64,000 bases of DNA. It comes from Craspedostauros australis (taxonomy: Eukaryota > Bacillariophyta > Bacillariophyceae > Mastogloiales > Achnanthaceae). Below, in pieces: positions 22,708-35,289 of the stretch (position 1 is its first letter; every line of letters starts with the position of its first letter). Location of the stretch: the NCBI GenBank assembly GCA_026770025.1, contig JAMXDE010000004.1:930001-994000 (forward strand), read 5' to 3'. Under the pieces are notes generated by a model. That model made no database searches. It had not been told where the DNA came from and saw only the letters and a list, made by a program, of their open reading frames with translations. A program made the translations under genes and the position numbers.

Positions 22708-25700
22708 TCACTCTTCTCTGTCCACTGCTGACCGAGGCTGGATGATATCTCCCTTGTGTCTGTCGTAGATCTCCTTCTTCGTGTTCTTGGTGAAGCCGTC
22801 TGCGATGTTGTCCTCTGAACGTACGAACCGGGCTCTAGCCTCTTTGTTCGCAATCAGCTCTCGGATGAAGTGATGTCGGATATCGATGTGTCTGGTTCTG
22901 GCCGATGTAGATGGGTTGGAAGCGATGAAGATTGCTCCCACGTTGTCAACCATCACGTCTGTCGGCCTGTGTATCTCCAACCCAATGTCACTCATCAGTT
23001 GCGTCAGGAAGCGGATCTCCTTGCCTGCTTCCGACAGTGCAACGTACTCTGCCTCCGTTGAGCTCAGCGTCACGCTGCGCTGTGCCTTCGATCTCCAGAT
23101 GATAGGCACTCCTTGTAGTAGGACGAGGTGTCCTCCCACACTGATGCGATTGTCCTTGTCACCAGCGAACTCGCTGTCGGTGTACACCACAATCTTCCAT
23201 GCATCGTTCTCCAGGGGTTTCGGTCTCATCTTCAGACCGTACTCTCTAGTATCCGACACGAACTTCATGACTCTCAGCATCTCCTTGTACGCTGCGGCTG
23301 TTGGTCCATCCAACACCTTGGTCAGTTCTCGCACTGCATTGGCGATGTCGGGTCGTGAGTGCTTCACCAGGTACAGCAGCATTCCCACTCCGCTTCGGTA
23401 GTTGCTGTGTCGCTGCTTGTCGACCTTTGGTGAGTCACTCTCTCTCTCTGGATGCCTTGCCCTGGCGTCCCTGGTGTTCCGTATCGTTGCAGCTTCATCA
23501 CATCGTCCTTGAAGGTACTGACGATGTTGTTGATGATGTGCGGTTGGTTCACCCAGCAGTTGGTTTCGTCGTGGTTGAAGTTGATCTTGCAACTGAGATA
23601 GTCGTCGAGATCTTCCTCCACTTTGATACCAAATCGCTTCGCCTTGATGTCCCCCACGAGGTTCTTCAGCTCCTGTTCATCCCCGATGCACAGGCAGTCG
23701 TCGACGTAGGTTCCGATCAGTAGCATTCTCCCTTCCTGATTCCGAATCAGGAGGCATGGATCCACCTTGCTTTGTCTGAATCCCATTTCGATCATGATGT
23801 CGACCAGCTTCTTGTTCCATTGCCTGGCGCTCTGCACGAGCCCATAGATTGTCTTCTTGAGCAGCAAGCATTCATCGGCCTCATGCCTCATGCCTTTCGG
23901 GCATTGCATGTAAATCTCCTCTTCGAGATCCCCATGCAAGAACGCTGTCTCGAAGTCAATGATGATGCAGTCCATTCGAAGAAGCATCTTCATGGTTAGC
24001 ATCACTCGGTAGGTTGCGTCGTGGATCACCGGTGCATGATGCGCTGAGAAGTCGACTCCTGCAATCTGGGAGTACCCACATGCAACCAGTCGGGCGCGGA
24101 ATACGCCGTTCCTCTTCTCCTTGAACACCCATTTGGTCTTCACGCATCGCCGATCGTCTGGCATCTCGCTCTTCTTGATCTTCTGCCACACTCCTCTTCT
24201 GGCCATGTCGGTGAATTCCTTGTTGATGGCTCCACGCCACTTCTCTCTCTTCTTGGGATCCGCATGATCCCAGCACTCCTCGAACGTTGTTGGATCCAAC
24301 ATCACAGCCGTGTTGGCTTGTTCGGACCATTCACCATTCCGTTCGTTCTCAACATCCTGACTCGCAGCAATGAAGTCGATAAGTCTCATCCTCCCTTGGG
24401 TAGTATCGATCATCATGCTGGCGACGTCCCTGTTGAACATCGACCCATCTGTGTGGAAGTTGGGTCCTCCAGTAGCCGCGGGGACTATCATCGTCTCCTG
24501 CGCAGTGTCATAGCCATCCTCATCTCCTGATGCTGATGCTTCGCCTGCCTCCGATTCCGAATCTGATTCTGATTCTCGTTCCCTCTCCTCTTGGGGAATC
24601 GGTGAGTTGTTGTAGCCTGCCAGGCCACTCACCATCCTCGGTACGCGCGCTAACGGTCTCATGGGAGTGCGAGCAGTCGATTGCTCAATAGCCGAATCGA
24701 TCCGCCCCGCACGGTCATTGTCCCTTCCGGATTCATCGCCCTCATCATTGTACGATGGTTCTTCCCCTTGGGTAGGTAGCAAGTCATCTTGCTCGTGAGC
24801 GGTGTCATTTGTGTCTCCCTTTGTGTGTCCGGCTCTTCCGCTCCTCTCTGCGATGCCGATCTTCGCGTTCCTCGCGATATTCGAGCTTCGCCCCCAAGTC
24901 ACTCTTTTTCTCTGGAATGCATCTCCAGTCTCAGAGTCGTCGTCATCCAGATCATATATCACCGATCTGTTGGCATTCTCAACACCCTTGAATTGCCCAT
25001 ACGACTGGTTCATCCACGTCACGTCTCGCGTGATTAGGATCCTTGCCGTTGCGAGGTTCATCATTCGGTATACTCCGCTCGCATGTGACTGTCCGTATCC
25101 GACGAACATCGCAGGCTTGGACCGATCGTCCAGCTTCGCCTTGATCACTCGGCCTCCGATGAACACCATGCCAATCTCGCCGAACAAACGCAGTCCGTCC
25201 ACGTATGTGGGTATCTGCCCATTGAATAGTGCGCAAGCCGGTTCTCTCGACTTCGTTCCAATGATGTTCTCGAGTTGCGTTGCTGTTCTTGCTGCTTCAG
25301 CCCATAGCTTTCCTCGTAGGTGCTTTGGTAGGTGGGTCTGGTTGAGCATCGCCCTGACCTTTCCGTATAGCACAGCGAACTTTCGTTCCACGCGACCATT
25401 CTGCTGTGGAGTTGAAGCTGCCGTGTATTCGAACGTCGGGCCGAATCCCTCCTTGAGTAGCTGCGCCTCTGCGCTGTAGTTCTCGCCTGCGTTGTCACAT
25501 CTGATATTCTTGACAGTCATGTTCTGATTCGCCTTGAGCCATCTCAAGAGCGACATCATCTTCGATCCCACTTCACTCTTCTCTTTGATGAAGTAGCTCC
25601 AGCAGTAGTCGCTGTAGTCGTCGATGATCAGGAGCCAGAATTTCCCGCGACCAAAACTGTACATCTGGACACTGGAGGTATCCATGAACAGCCGTTCGCC

Positions 25701-28514
25701 AACTCTGTTCGCCTTTGGCTGTGACATCTTCGACAAACACTTTTGTCGAGATTTGCCGATAGCACAGTCCTCACATGGATTCATTCGTCCTATGACATTC
25801 CATCCGTATCGCGCAGCAGTGCGCGAGATAGTGTAAGTGTCAACGTGGCCTGACATTTTATGGATTTGATTGATGTCGACCGCCTTGCCGGTGGACACAC
25901 CAATGTTTGCCATCTCATGTTCAGCTGGGACCGCCACCATGTTCACGCCGGAAACGAATCCGCTGTGAGTCGCCATGATGCGGTCGAAACGGATGCGCAG
26001 TCCGTTCTTCTCGAGAGCCATCACCACACCCTTGTTGCTGATGTCGAATCCGCTTTCGAGTGCCTTCGTGATGCTCAGGAGATTGACCCAAAGCTTGGGG
26101 ACGAACTTGACCGCCTTGAGGATGATGATGACCTCCGAGCCATCCTTCTGCATCACCTTCATGCGTTTGTCGCCCACCTTCGTTGCTTTGAGGTAGCGTC
26201 CGCTTCCCACCTTGACTGCAAAGCTCGCGAGGCGCACATTCGTCATGCCCTCGTCGCTGTTAGTGAGGTGGCAGGATGCCCCCGAGTCGCCAAGCCAGGT
26301 GTTTGCTTCGTGGCGATCTGGTGCGATGGTCTTCTTGTGTTCGCCCGCGTCGTACATGTCGCTGATCACCATGGCTAGCTCATGCGCATGGTTGTATCCG
26401 TAGATAGGCAACTCGTCGAACATGTGCCCGTCGCGCACGCCGTTATCGGATGGATGATGAATCCAGAGCAGGCGATCCGCAGCCATGGCGCTCATACGCG
26501 AGATCAGGTTCTTCGGGAGTGGCGGGAGACGATTCTCCTCAAGCAAATCGTTGATGTCGATTGCCTTGCTCGCCACGTCGTATGCGCCTATCACGCCGAT
26601 GGTCATCAGCATGAAGTACACGCTCCGCACTTCCATGCGGTTTTCGTCGATGCCTTGGTATGCCTCCATCGCGTCATAGCAGATGAGCGAGAGGTCGGAA
26701 CGAACATCATTCGCAGGCATCACGTTGGACAGCGAGCATCTCACCGCATAGGGAGGGCTGTCGCTTCCAAGGATTTGGCGGCGTTGGAGCTTCTCGGCTG
26801 GTGTCACAGGCACGTCTCCCTTCGGTCCTCCTGGGATGAGGATCAAGAATGGGCAGAATGGGCAGTCAACACACCACGAGAACAAAGGCCCTTTGGTCAG
26901 GCACAGTGGGCACCACGCGTTGTCGTTGTCACGTCGAGACGCGGTCTCGATCAATCCGTCCAAGTAGGAGCGGATGGGGCGCACGTTGTAGATCGGCTCT
27001 GGTCGCCTTGCTGAGGCCGTCGCGCGGAGGTCGATGCCGGGCATTGCGATCTCGTTGTTTTCGGTTTCGTCAGCTTCGCTATCATCAGACGAGAACAAGT
27101 TGTCGCTCATCATGCGCTCCGCGTCGACTTGCGGTCCGTAGTAACCGTAGTCGTTCGGGCTGCGAATCCCAACCACTTCGATCGATTCCTCGTCGTTGTT
27201 GTTGTTGGTTCCGTTGTAGAACCCTGCACCCAAGTCTCCGTCGACGACCATGAGAGCCATGTCCTCCATGAGGCTTTCGATGTTGCTCTCCGTGTCGTGG
27301 GTGCGTGTTGTCGCGATTTCGTGGTTGGTGAGAATTTTGGTTTCGCTCACATTTTCGATGTTGCGCGCGATTCCTCCATCCTCTGCGATTTCGTGACACA
27401 ACATCACATCATCGACGGTGACCAGCGCGACGTCGTCCATGCCGTCCATCCCGTCAGTAGCCACATTGGCTGAGTCTGCGTCCTTCATCGCTGCTTTCAA
27501 CTTGAAGCACTGCAGGATCTTGTGGCCTGTCTTGCCACAGAACTTGCATTTGCCGTTGAAGCCTCCGGCGCTGAAGTTGCCGTTGTTGCGGTTGCCGTTG
27601 CCGCGGTTGCCGTTCTTCTTGGCGCCACCGCCTTGCTTGCCGTTGCCGCTCTTGGTAGGGGAACGACAGTCCGCCTTCTTGTGCCCGTAGACGCCACAGT
27701 TGCGACAGTTGCCCTTGAACCCGCCGATCGCGGCCAAGGCCATCTCCTCCTTGCCATGGTTGCCTCCTTCGCGCTTAGAACCATGTTTGGTATGGTGGCG
27801 GTCGTAGGTGAGGCACACGGCCTCGCGGATGTCTTCAACTGTCATCTTGTCTTCTTTGCCTGCGAACTTGAGCTCTATGAGCTTCACGTCCATCTCGTAG
27901 TCTCTCCCGAGAGCGTTGAGCACAAGCATGTTGTATTGCTCGACGTCCATCTTGACGCCAGCATTCCCCAAACGGTTGCGGAGCACCTCCATCTCGGTGA
28001 GGAACGAATCAGGGCGCTCGCCCTTCTTCAACCGCATTCCATTGAGTTGAGCCAGCAACTGCGCCTTCACTGGTGCAGTACGTTGCTCGTAGATGCGCTC
28101 GAGCGCCTTCCACGCCTTGCGTGGGTCACCTGCCTCGTAGGTACCGCTCTTGCATCCCAGCACAGCCATGAAGGCAACATTGCCTTCCGGAGTTTCATGG
28201 TTAATTGCCATGGTCAGTTCTTCAAACGCGTACTTCGCCAACGCCTTCCGGTATTCAGCCTTCTCCGAGTAGGTCATGGCTGACACCTTCTTGGCTTCTC
28301 CCGTGCCTGAATCTCCGCCCGTCGTCGGGGCAAGACCAGATGGTCCGAGAGGCTCATCCTTCACCACCACGGCATCCGCAGCTTGGAGGTAAAAGTTCCC
28401 GTAGCCCTTGCGGTCAGCGCGGGTGAGGAACTTAGCGCTCCATGCGTTCCAGTTGGACTTCTTTCCGTCGAACACGATGGGGTAACGATCGGACTTGCCT
28501 AAAAAGGAGCTCAT
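22708..28514 (-). CDS. Element C gag-pol polyprotein, one frameshift
   Basis: Start 28514 (MSSFLGKSDR) lies just inside the 5' LTR; the frame also runs open into the LTR, which is incidental. Domains in order: gag; two CCHC zinc knuckles (CRNCGVYGHKKADC near residue 271, CKFCGKTGHKILQC near 325); a Cys cluster (WCPLCLTKG ... WCVDCPFC) and a helical linker of about residues 590-690; aspartic protease (DSGASCHLTNSDEG near 741); integrase with its His/Cys zinc site and DDE residues (FMDTSSV, RCDNAGENYS, QQNGRVERKF); reverse transcriptase (YVDDCLCIGDE near 1603); RNase H (SSTEAEYVALSEAGKE) to the stop at 22708. The first frame runs 1716 codons to 23364. A slip in the CT run near 23441-23451 moves the protein into the frame that continues to 22708. 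Otherwise it is intact. Confidence 0.93.
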
Positions 28515-28589
28515 GATGATGGTGGTGGTAAGGGTGATGGCGAGTGTTGCTGTGCTGATGGTGGTGGAAACGTAGGATTTCAATCGTAA

Positions 28590-28601
28590 CGTTTCGAAAC
28601 G
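28590..28601. other. Primer-binding position of element C (palindrome)
   Basis: CGTTTCGAAACG, a perfect 12-bp palindrome (14 bp if the terminal LTR base and next base are counted), directly abuts the 5' LTR, where copia elements carry the tRNA primer-binding site. A and B have CGTTTATAAACG in the same place. Confidence 0.6.
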
Positions 28602-29392
28602 TGTTGGAAATCTGGGGTATAGATATAGTCTAATGCTTATTAAACTGTACCGTTTTAGAACTGTGAGAACAACACACTCATTTCTCAAATCCTCAACTCG
28701 TTTGCCCATGATAATGCTGATGGCCTCCTGTGGTCGCCCCTCATAATCATCATCGCAATCTCTCCCTCCGTCATGTCCATTTCATTGCTCATGACAAGTG
28801 CATTTCATCATGCTCAGCTGTTGAGAGATCGGTCTACATTCCTGAGGTGCATGCATGCCGATGCTTGATGCATTCTCTTCTCATCAGACATCCATCACTC
28901 ATTCAGTGCACTCTTCCGTGTTGTTCACTCACTCTTCTCACATGTTCACCAACAATCACACTTGCTCAGAACATGGAGTTCTGGCACGATCAGTCCAGTC
29001 CTTCGATGCTGTTCCAGTCCGCGCTTTGTTCTCCTTCGCTGGTTCTCTGTCAGTCACGTAATCATGTTCTGGGTTCCAAGCGACTCAACCGTGATAGCGT
29101 TTTCGCATAGATGTTTCAGGTTAACCGGTCAACCCTCATGCTTGGAACACTTCGGTGTTCCGGTCTCCCTTTCACATCCATTGTTCGCCATACCAGTTCG
29201 TCAATCCACTCAAACCATGTCTCACGATTAGTCTGTCCGTCGTCCGTCATACTCTTGACACACAGAGGAGGAGGTCCACAATAGACTTGGGAGCGTGTCC
29301 GACTTTGATAGATCGGTCAGTCTAATTTTGGTATTATGGGAGGTGCGGCAATCTAGGATAATACGACATAATCGTACCCTCGATTCCTGACA
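28602..29392 (-). repeat. 5' LTR of element C
   Basis: 791 bp, partner of 21846-22636. Followed on its outer side by the second TGTACC. Confidence 0.95.
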
Positions 29393-30120
29393 TGTACCAC
29401 TGGCGTGCGCTTTGGACCAGCCCGTAGATTGGCTTGTGTAGCAGCAGCGCTTCATCCGGTGTGCTGTCCATTCCGCTTGGACAATTCATGTACACCTCTT
29501 CTTCGAGATCGCCGTACAAGAATGCTGTGACGACGTCCACGAGTGCGCAGTCCATCTTCTGCAGTATCATGATCACCATCATCACACGGTACGTGACGTC
29601 GTGGATGACAGGCGAGTGGTGCTCTTGGTAGTCCACTCCTGTGATCTGCGAGTAGCCACACGCCACCAGACGCGCTCGATAGGTTCCATTGCGCTTTAAT
29701 TTAAACACCCATTTGCACTTGCAGCATCTGCGGTCCCTTGGAATCGATGAGCGCTTGATCTTGCTGTAGACGGATCGAGCATCCATCGAGCTGAACTCCT
29801 TTGCGATGGCAGCTCTGTAGCCCTTTCGATGTGTTGCATTCGGATGGTTGAATGCTTGGTCGAAGGTTGATGGCTCAATGTGTGTCGATGTCTCTCCTGT
29901 CTCATCTTGGGTGGTTGCGCAGATCTCTATCTCGAAATCGTCGGTGCTGATCGCGTTGTTACCGAATAGAGCATCGGTGACTGCGTTGGTGATGTCTGAT
30001 GGAGGAGAATCGCTGTCTTCGTCGTCCGTAGCTTCGCCGTTCTCCTCATTCTCGTCGGTGGTGTCGCCATTGGTTTCTTCATCGTCGTTGGTCTCCTCGC
30101 TGCTGTCCTGTTCATGGTCT
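29393..30120 (-). pseudogene. Element B: N-terminal reverse transcriptase
   Basis: Minus-strand coding from the acidic linker (DHEQDSSEETNDDEETN) through the start of the copia reverse transcriptase: CKCKWVFKLKRNGTYRARLV, ACGYSQITGVDYQEHHSPVI and AFLYGDLEEEVYMNCPSGMD. It ends at RQWY, where element C begins. The reading frame is open. It joins 30415-35098 after removal of the 299-bp insertion and 20737-21845 after removal of element C. Confidence 0.92.
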
Positions 30121-30414
30121 AGAGAAAGTTTTAGGGTCAAACGAGTCGCGTAGCTCGTATTGATCAAAGATTCTGTGACCGTACAGTCATAAGCAACCGA
30201 GGCGGAGTGTTTGTGGCTGAAACAACACAAAGGAAAAAAAAACAAACAGAGCATGTGTCTTTGTTGGATTCATGGCATGCGGTCACAATCTGGTTCACAA
30301 CAAGGAGTGTATCAGCAATACACCAACAACAGATAAGCAATAGAAGACTGTCATCTGTGTGCCTGAGAGTGCTTCACTTCGCATCCTGAGCACGCAAGCA
30401 GGCCAGAATCATTC
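30121..30414. mobile_element. 294-bp insertion in element B
   Basis: GGTCT at 30116-30120 is repeated at 30415-30419. Deleting the 299 bp between joins codons DTD to HEQDSSEE and restores the B frame. The insert holds an A9 run near 30232-30240, no reading frame of note and no obvious terminal inverted repeats. Alternatives are a SINE or MITE-like element. Its minus-strand end (CTTTCTCTAG) resembles a 3' splice site, but the donor side lacks a good GT site. Confidence 0.65.
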
Positions 30415-33400
30415 GGTCTGTGTCGCTTTTGTCGTTGTCGCTGTCGCCTTCCTTGTTGAAGACGGATAGGTTGGTTGTGAACCGCTTGCCTTCATGCTTC
30501 TCTTTCTTTCCTGGCTTGTTGTAGTTCGCAAGGTTGCGCAATTCGCTCTTTCCTTTCATGTTGGATGGCAGCGACGCACGCGACTTCGCATTCGTTTTTG
30601 CTTGATGCTTGCTTCGCTCGATGTATCGCTGTTGTCGTTCGCTGCGAGCGGTATCGCGCTTGCTTGGTCGTCGTGGGGGATCAGCTGTCGTGGTGCGATT
30701 AGCTTTCGGGTCATCGTTCGCTTCGTGCGAACGCTTGCGTGATGTTGGTGGAGTGCGGAGGATGCTTGGCAGGACACTCGGTGGGGCGACATCTTCAATG
30801 TCAGTGACCGTGTCGTCGTTGACAGGAATCGCGTCAACCTCTTCTTCGGACGCAGTCCTTTCGTCCACTGGTGTGGTCGCCGTCTCGCTCGCGAGACCTG
30901 GTGAGTCCTTCTTTGCACTCGTGTTGTTGTCGGTGTCGTCATCGTCCTCATCGTCGTCATCCGAGAGGACGTGGTAGGAGTTCGCGTTGGCGAATGACAC
31001 AGAGCGTCGCTTTGGCTTGGTTCGAGCTGTGTGGGACGGCGCTGTTCCTTCCCTTCCGACCAGGATGAACCCGTCATCGTCGGTCTCCGTTGGGCGCTCG
31101 GCATCGGTTGCGGCGATCTGACTCCCTTCCGGCTTCCCATCGTCCGTGCCGTAGGTCCAACCCTTGAAGTGCCCATACGATCTGTTGAGCCACTTCACAT
31201 CTCTGGTGCAGACGATGGACTTGGTGGATGGACGGTACATGTTGTAGGCGCCGGATCCATGCTGTGGAGCATATCCAACAAATAACATCGCCTCGCCTCT
31301 GTTCTGGAGTTTCGCCATCATGCCTCCGTAGGCTGTCTTGACGACTCCGACTTCACCAAAGGTGCGAAGTCCGCTTGCATACTTCGGATCCTCTCCGAAG
31401 AATAGGTTGTGTGGCGACTTGGTCTGTCCCTTCGCCACGGTGATGTTGGCGACCACGGTCGCGACGTTGGCTGCTGCAGCCCATAGACCATGTCTGTGCT
31501 CCTCGTTGAGCTGGGCGCCATTCAGCATTGATCGCAGCTTCGTGTACAAGTATGCGAACTTGCGCTCGACTCTGCCGTTCTGCTGTGGCGTGTTGGATGC
31601 CGTGTATTCGAATGAGACATCGAATCCAGCTTCGAGCAGATGGGCCTCCGATGCCTTGTTCTCTCCGCTGTTGTCTCCGCGAAAGATGATTGGTTGGCCG
31701 TCGGTGTGCGGACGGATCTTCTGAAGGAACTGTTTCAGGAAGGCCGGTTGGTCGCTCTTGTTGGTGAGGAAGATGCTCCAGCAGTAATCTGTGTGGTCGT
31801 CTACGATCAACACCCAGTACCGCTTGTTTCCGAAGCTCGTGTGCTTTGTGTAGCTGATGTCGATGAAGAATCGCTCACATCGTCGCGATGCTCTCGCGAT
31901 GGTCGCCTTCAGGACGTTCTTCACTCGTGTGTTGGCGATGGCGCAGTGCTTGCATGGTGGCATGGTGCCGATGATACTCCATCCATGATGCGATGCGGTC
32001 CGTTGCATTGCTTCGAGTGGGGCGTGTCCCAACATGCGATGGAGTGTGGACGCGTTGATGCCCTTCGGTGGATCCGATGTGACGGCCGCAGCTGTGATGT
32101 CTGTGCGTGGCTTGACTGCATGTATCTGCACGCCAGTCACGAAACCATTTCGCGTGCGGAACACTCGATCGAACACGATCTTGTTCCCGTTGCCGTTTGC
32201 GATGTCCATGATGATACCATTGTTGCCAATCTGGTATCCATTCTCCAGCGCCTTGTTCGTTGAGAACAGGTTCACCCACATCTTGGGTGCGAACTTGACG
32301 TCGTTCAGTCTGATGGTGCGCTGTGTGTTGTCGCGTTGCTTCACTCGGAGATAGATGGATCCCATCTTTGGTGAATTGAGTTGCGTGTTGTCACCGACCT
32401 TCACAAGGGATTGGATGTGGCGGATGTTGAACATCCCCTTGTCCGAATTCACAATGTGGCATGAGGCTCCACTGTCGGTGAGCCATGTGTGTTCATCGGG
32501 TGTGTCGGTGTGGTGGTTGGATGCACGAAAGCGCGTGCGATCCACAACCATGATTGCCAACTCGTCGTCATCGGAGGACTCGTCGTCGTTGGATGATTCG
32601 CCCGTGCTGCAATCGCCCCAATCGATTGGAGGGCGCATTGTTTCTGCTTGCTGTGGCGGTTCCGGTCTTGCTTGTCTTGGTGGCTCAGGCCTCCTCTCCT
32701 GTGGTCGGTGGTGAAGGAGTGTCACCATGCATCCTCCGAGGATGAAGTGCCGCTCCATGATGCTCAGTGGTGGTTGGCGGTATTGTTCGAGGATCCTGTT
32801 GAGAATCATGCTGTTGGCCAGGATCTCTTCGATGGACAGAAGCTCTGCCCTGACGAACATTGTTGACACTCGTCCAACGAATGCCATCTGGACACGTCGA
32901 TTGTTCGGGAACAGGTTGCAGGCCGCGTTGAGGATGGCGTTGCCGATCAGTTCGCGTTGTCTGATCTCGGCCGTGAATGTTGGGTACGGCACAGTGTCGT
33001 GCCTGCCGTGCGCTCCTCGTTGATTGAAGAAATCCGTGGGCCCGAAGCGTAGGCCGGTTGGGAAGATAACATCTTCGTGGTCGCGAAAGACTCGCTGACC
33101 TTCTGGTCTGGGAGGACGGAATCTGTACCGGACGGCTGGTTGCCAAGTTGCGTCGCTGTCGTCATCTCCGTCATCTTGAGCGATCTCTTCTTCGGCGGAG
33201 CCAGCGGCTGACGCCTCTTCAAAGAGGTGGTCGTCAAGTAGCATGTCTTGCTCAATCGGGGGCTCCCCGGCTTCCTCCATGGCGAGGATATCAATGTCCT
33301 CCTCGGGATCTTCTTCTCGGTTGCCGTTGCTTGGCAAATCATGCACGTTGAGGCAGTAATCGAAGTCGAGGTCGAATCGAGGTTCGTTGTCGAGCGTCAC

Positions 33401-35098
33401 CTCGTGGATGATTGGTCCGTTGTTGAGCCATGCTGGGATGCTCGTGTCGTCGTGGACCTCGTCTGTTCCTGGAAAGTGTTGGAAGGTATCAAAGAATGAA
33501 TCATCGACGGTGTAGGCGGTGTGAGTTTGTGTGGGTGTGTCGAGCATGGTCATCACCATCTCGAATCTGTCATCGGCGCCGTCATGCGCCGTGCTTCCTT
33601 GCTCTTCCTGTTTTCTCTTTTCGTTGAACTTTTTCTTCCTGCAGTCTGCTTCTCGATGTCCTGGGATGCCACAGTAGTGGCACTTCCCACGGAAGCCGCT
33701 GCCACGACCTCTTCCTCTGTTGCCGCGGTTGCCTTGATTGCCGTGCTGATCTCTTCGGTTGCCTCTGTTGTTGTAGCCTCCTCGTCGGCCGTTGTTGGAT
33801 TGATGGTTGTTGTTGTTGCCGGCCGCTTGCTTTCTGTCTGGACAATTCGCAGACCAATGGCCGTACTTTCCGCAGTTGTGACAGTTGCCCTTGAATCCGC
33901 CTGTCGCAGCCATCGCCGCGTCGTCGCGCTTGCTGCCCGTATCCGCGAAGTCGTCCACGTACGCCTTTCCACTTTGGAGCTTGGAGTACCGGAAGTTGAG
34001 TACACTCCGGATGGCCTCGATCGTCACCTTCTCTGGACCGATCTGCAGCTGGTATTCGAAGTTGCTCACTTCATCGTCGTATTCCTTGCTGAGGCTGCTG
34101 AGCACTTGCATGATCAGTTCTCTCTCGCTGATCTCGTAGCTCACATCCTGGAGACGAGTGCGAAGCAGCTCAAGTCTCGTGACGTAGATGTCGGGATCCG
34201 TATCCCTCGCCATGCGCTCGGTGTTGAATTGGCGCTTCAGCTGCAGCACCGTGGATGCGTCGGTTGGCTGGTATTTCTCCTTCAGCATCTTCCATGCTGC
34301 CGCTGGGTTCCCCTCGGGGTGCTGCTCGTCGCAGCATTGGTTGATCAGCTGGATCGCCTGCTTTCCAGTGCCTTGCTCTGCATCCATCATCAGGATCAGA
34401 TCGCTGAAGCAGTCCAGCGCCAGTTCGCGCGTCTCTTCGAGGGCCTCCCTCTTCTCTTCGTCACTCTCTCTCTCGATGTCTTCTTTGGTTGGGATGGTCT
34501 TCTCTCCCATCATGATGTCCTTGAATCGCTGCGTACGCGCGTACGCTTTTGCCTGCGATTCCCACGCGTTGTAGTCTTCCTTCTTGCCACTGAAGAGTGG
34601 GGCCTTGCGCCTCTTGTACGTTTCCTTCGTCATCTTCTTTCTCGTTGTTGCCTGCTTGCTCGTGTCTTGTGTGCCGCCTGTTGATTGGCTCTCTTCTCTC
34701 TCTTCTTCTCTCTCTGACTCCTCGTTGTCGTTGGATGCGAGGGGATCGATGCCGCTGTCTCTCTCTGACGCGCTACCCCTGCCTTCTGTTTCCGTCTGCT
34801 GTACTTCTGTCTCGTACGCTTCCACTTTGAACACTCGCTGTGGTGGAGTCGATGTTGGTGGCTCTGTCGATGCCGATGTCGGTCTCGGCTGGCCTCTCTG
34901 TCGCGTCTCTGCGCCGGCTCTTCGTGCAGCTTGCTCTGCTTCCGTTTCGATGATGGCTCCTTGCTGAGCGCTTGGTTGTTGGATGGGCGCACCCGCTCCT
35001 TCTCGCGCGAGGTTCAGAGTCTCGTCCTCGTCTCCCTCGGTCTCGTCCTCGATCACTGGTGTGAGAGGGAATGCAGTCTCTTCGGTTTCTTTGCTCAT
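30415..35098 (-). pseudogene. Element B: gag, protease and integrase part of the polyprotein
   Basis: An open frame starts at 35098 (MSKETEETAFPLTPV) and stays open past the inserted DNA to a stop at 30374. Landmarks: gag; zinc knuckles CHNCGKYGHWSANC (near residue 406) and CHYCGIPGHREADC (near 474) separated by a Gly/Asn/Arg-rich spacer; an acidic region; a conserved helical linker (about residues 700-800, SIEEILANSMILNRILEQ); protease TWLTDSGASCHIVNSDKG (near 872); integrase zinc site (LHRMLGHAPLEA ... CKHCA); integrase triad FIDISYTKH, RGDNSGENK, QQNGRVERKF (near 1076-1174); and an acidic linker (LSDDDDEDDDD). It would yield only Gag-PR-IN now, because the 294-bp insertion brings in a stop. 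Confidence 0.93.
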
Positions 35099-35277
35099 TC
35101 AGCGCTCGTCTCGCTTCTCGTCTCGTCCTCGATCACTCGTGTGAGAGGGTACTCTGTCTCTTCGTCTCGTCCTCGATCACGCGCGTGAGAGGGTATGCTA
35201 GCTTGTCTCTTTCTCGTCGCTCATGCAGCGTCTCTCGCTCTTCGATCTCTCCTTGCACAGGGCTTCCCTGGTGCTAA

Positions 35278-35289
35278 CGTTTATAAACG
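35278..35289. other. Primer-binding position of element B (palindrome)
   Basis: CGTTTATAAACG abuts the 5' LTR of B. With one base on each side it forms a 14-bp palindrome. Confidence 0.6.

Larger units (their letters stand above)
21846..29392 (-). mobile_element. Ty1/copia LTR retrotransposon C (innermost, youngest)
   Basis: The element has two 791-bp LTRs (21846-22636, 28602-29392) that differ by a single C/T at a CpG as far as I can see, TGTACC duplications and one long gag-pol frame. Its protein differs clearly from A and B (N-terminus MSSFLGKSDRYPIVFDGKKS, different zinc-knuckle sequences), so it is another copia lineage. It is nearly complete and broken only by a frameshift in a CT run near 23441-23451. 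An older solo LTR of the same lineage lies inside both A LTRs. Confidence 0.95.

Noticed and set aside
28515-28709. Extension of the C gag-pol frame into its LTR
   Set aside because: The upstream codons lie in the LTR and primer-binding region; the Met at 28514 is the natural start.
30120-30414. Spliceosomal intron in element B
   Set aside because: One end resembles an acceptor, but no proper donor fits, and the GGTCT duplication explains the segment better as an insertion.
33521-34684. 387-codon plus-strand frame opposite B gag
   Set aside because: Shadow of the real minus-strand gag frame; low-complexity Val/Leu/Ser-rich translation.
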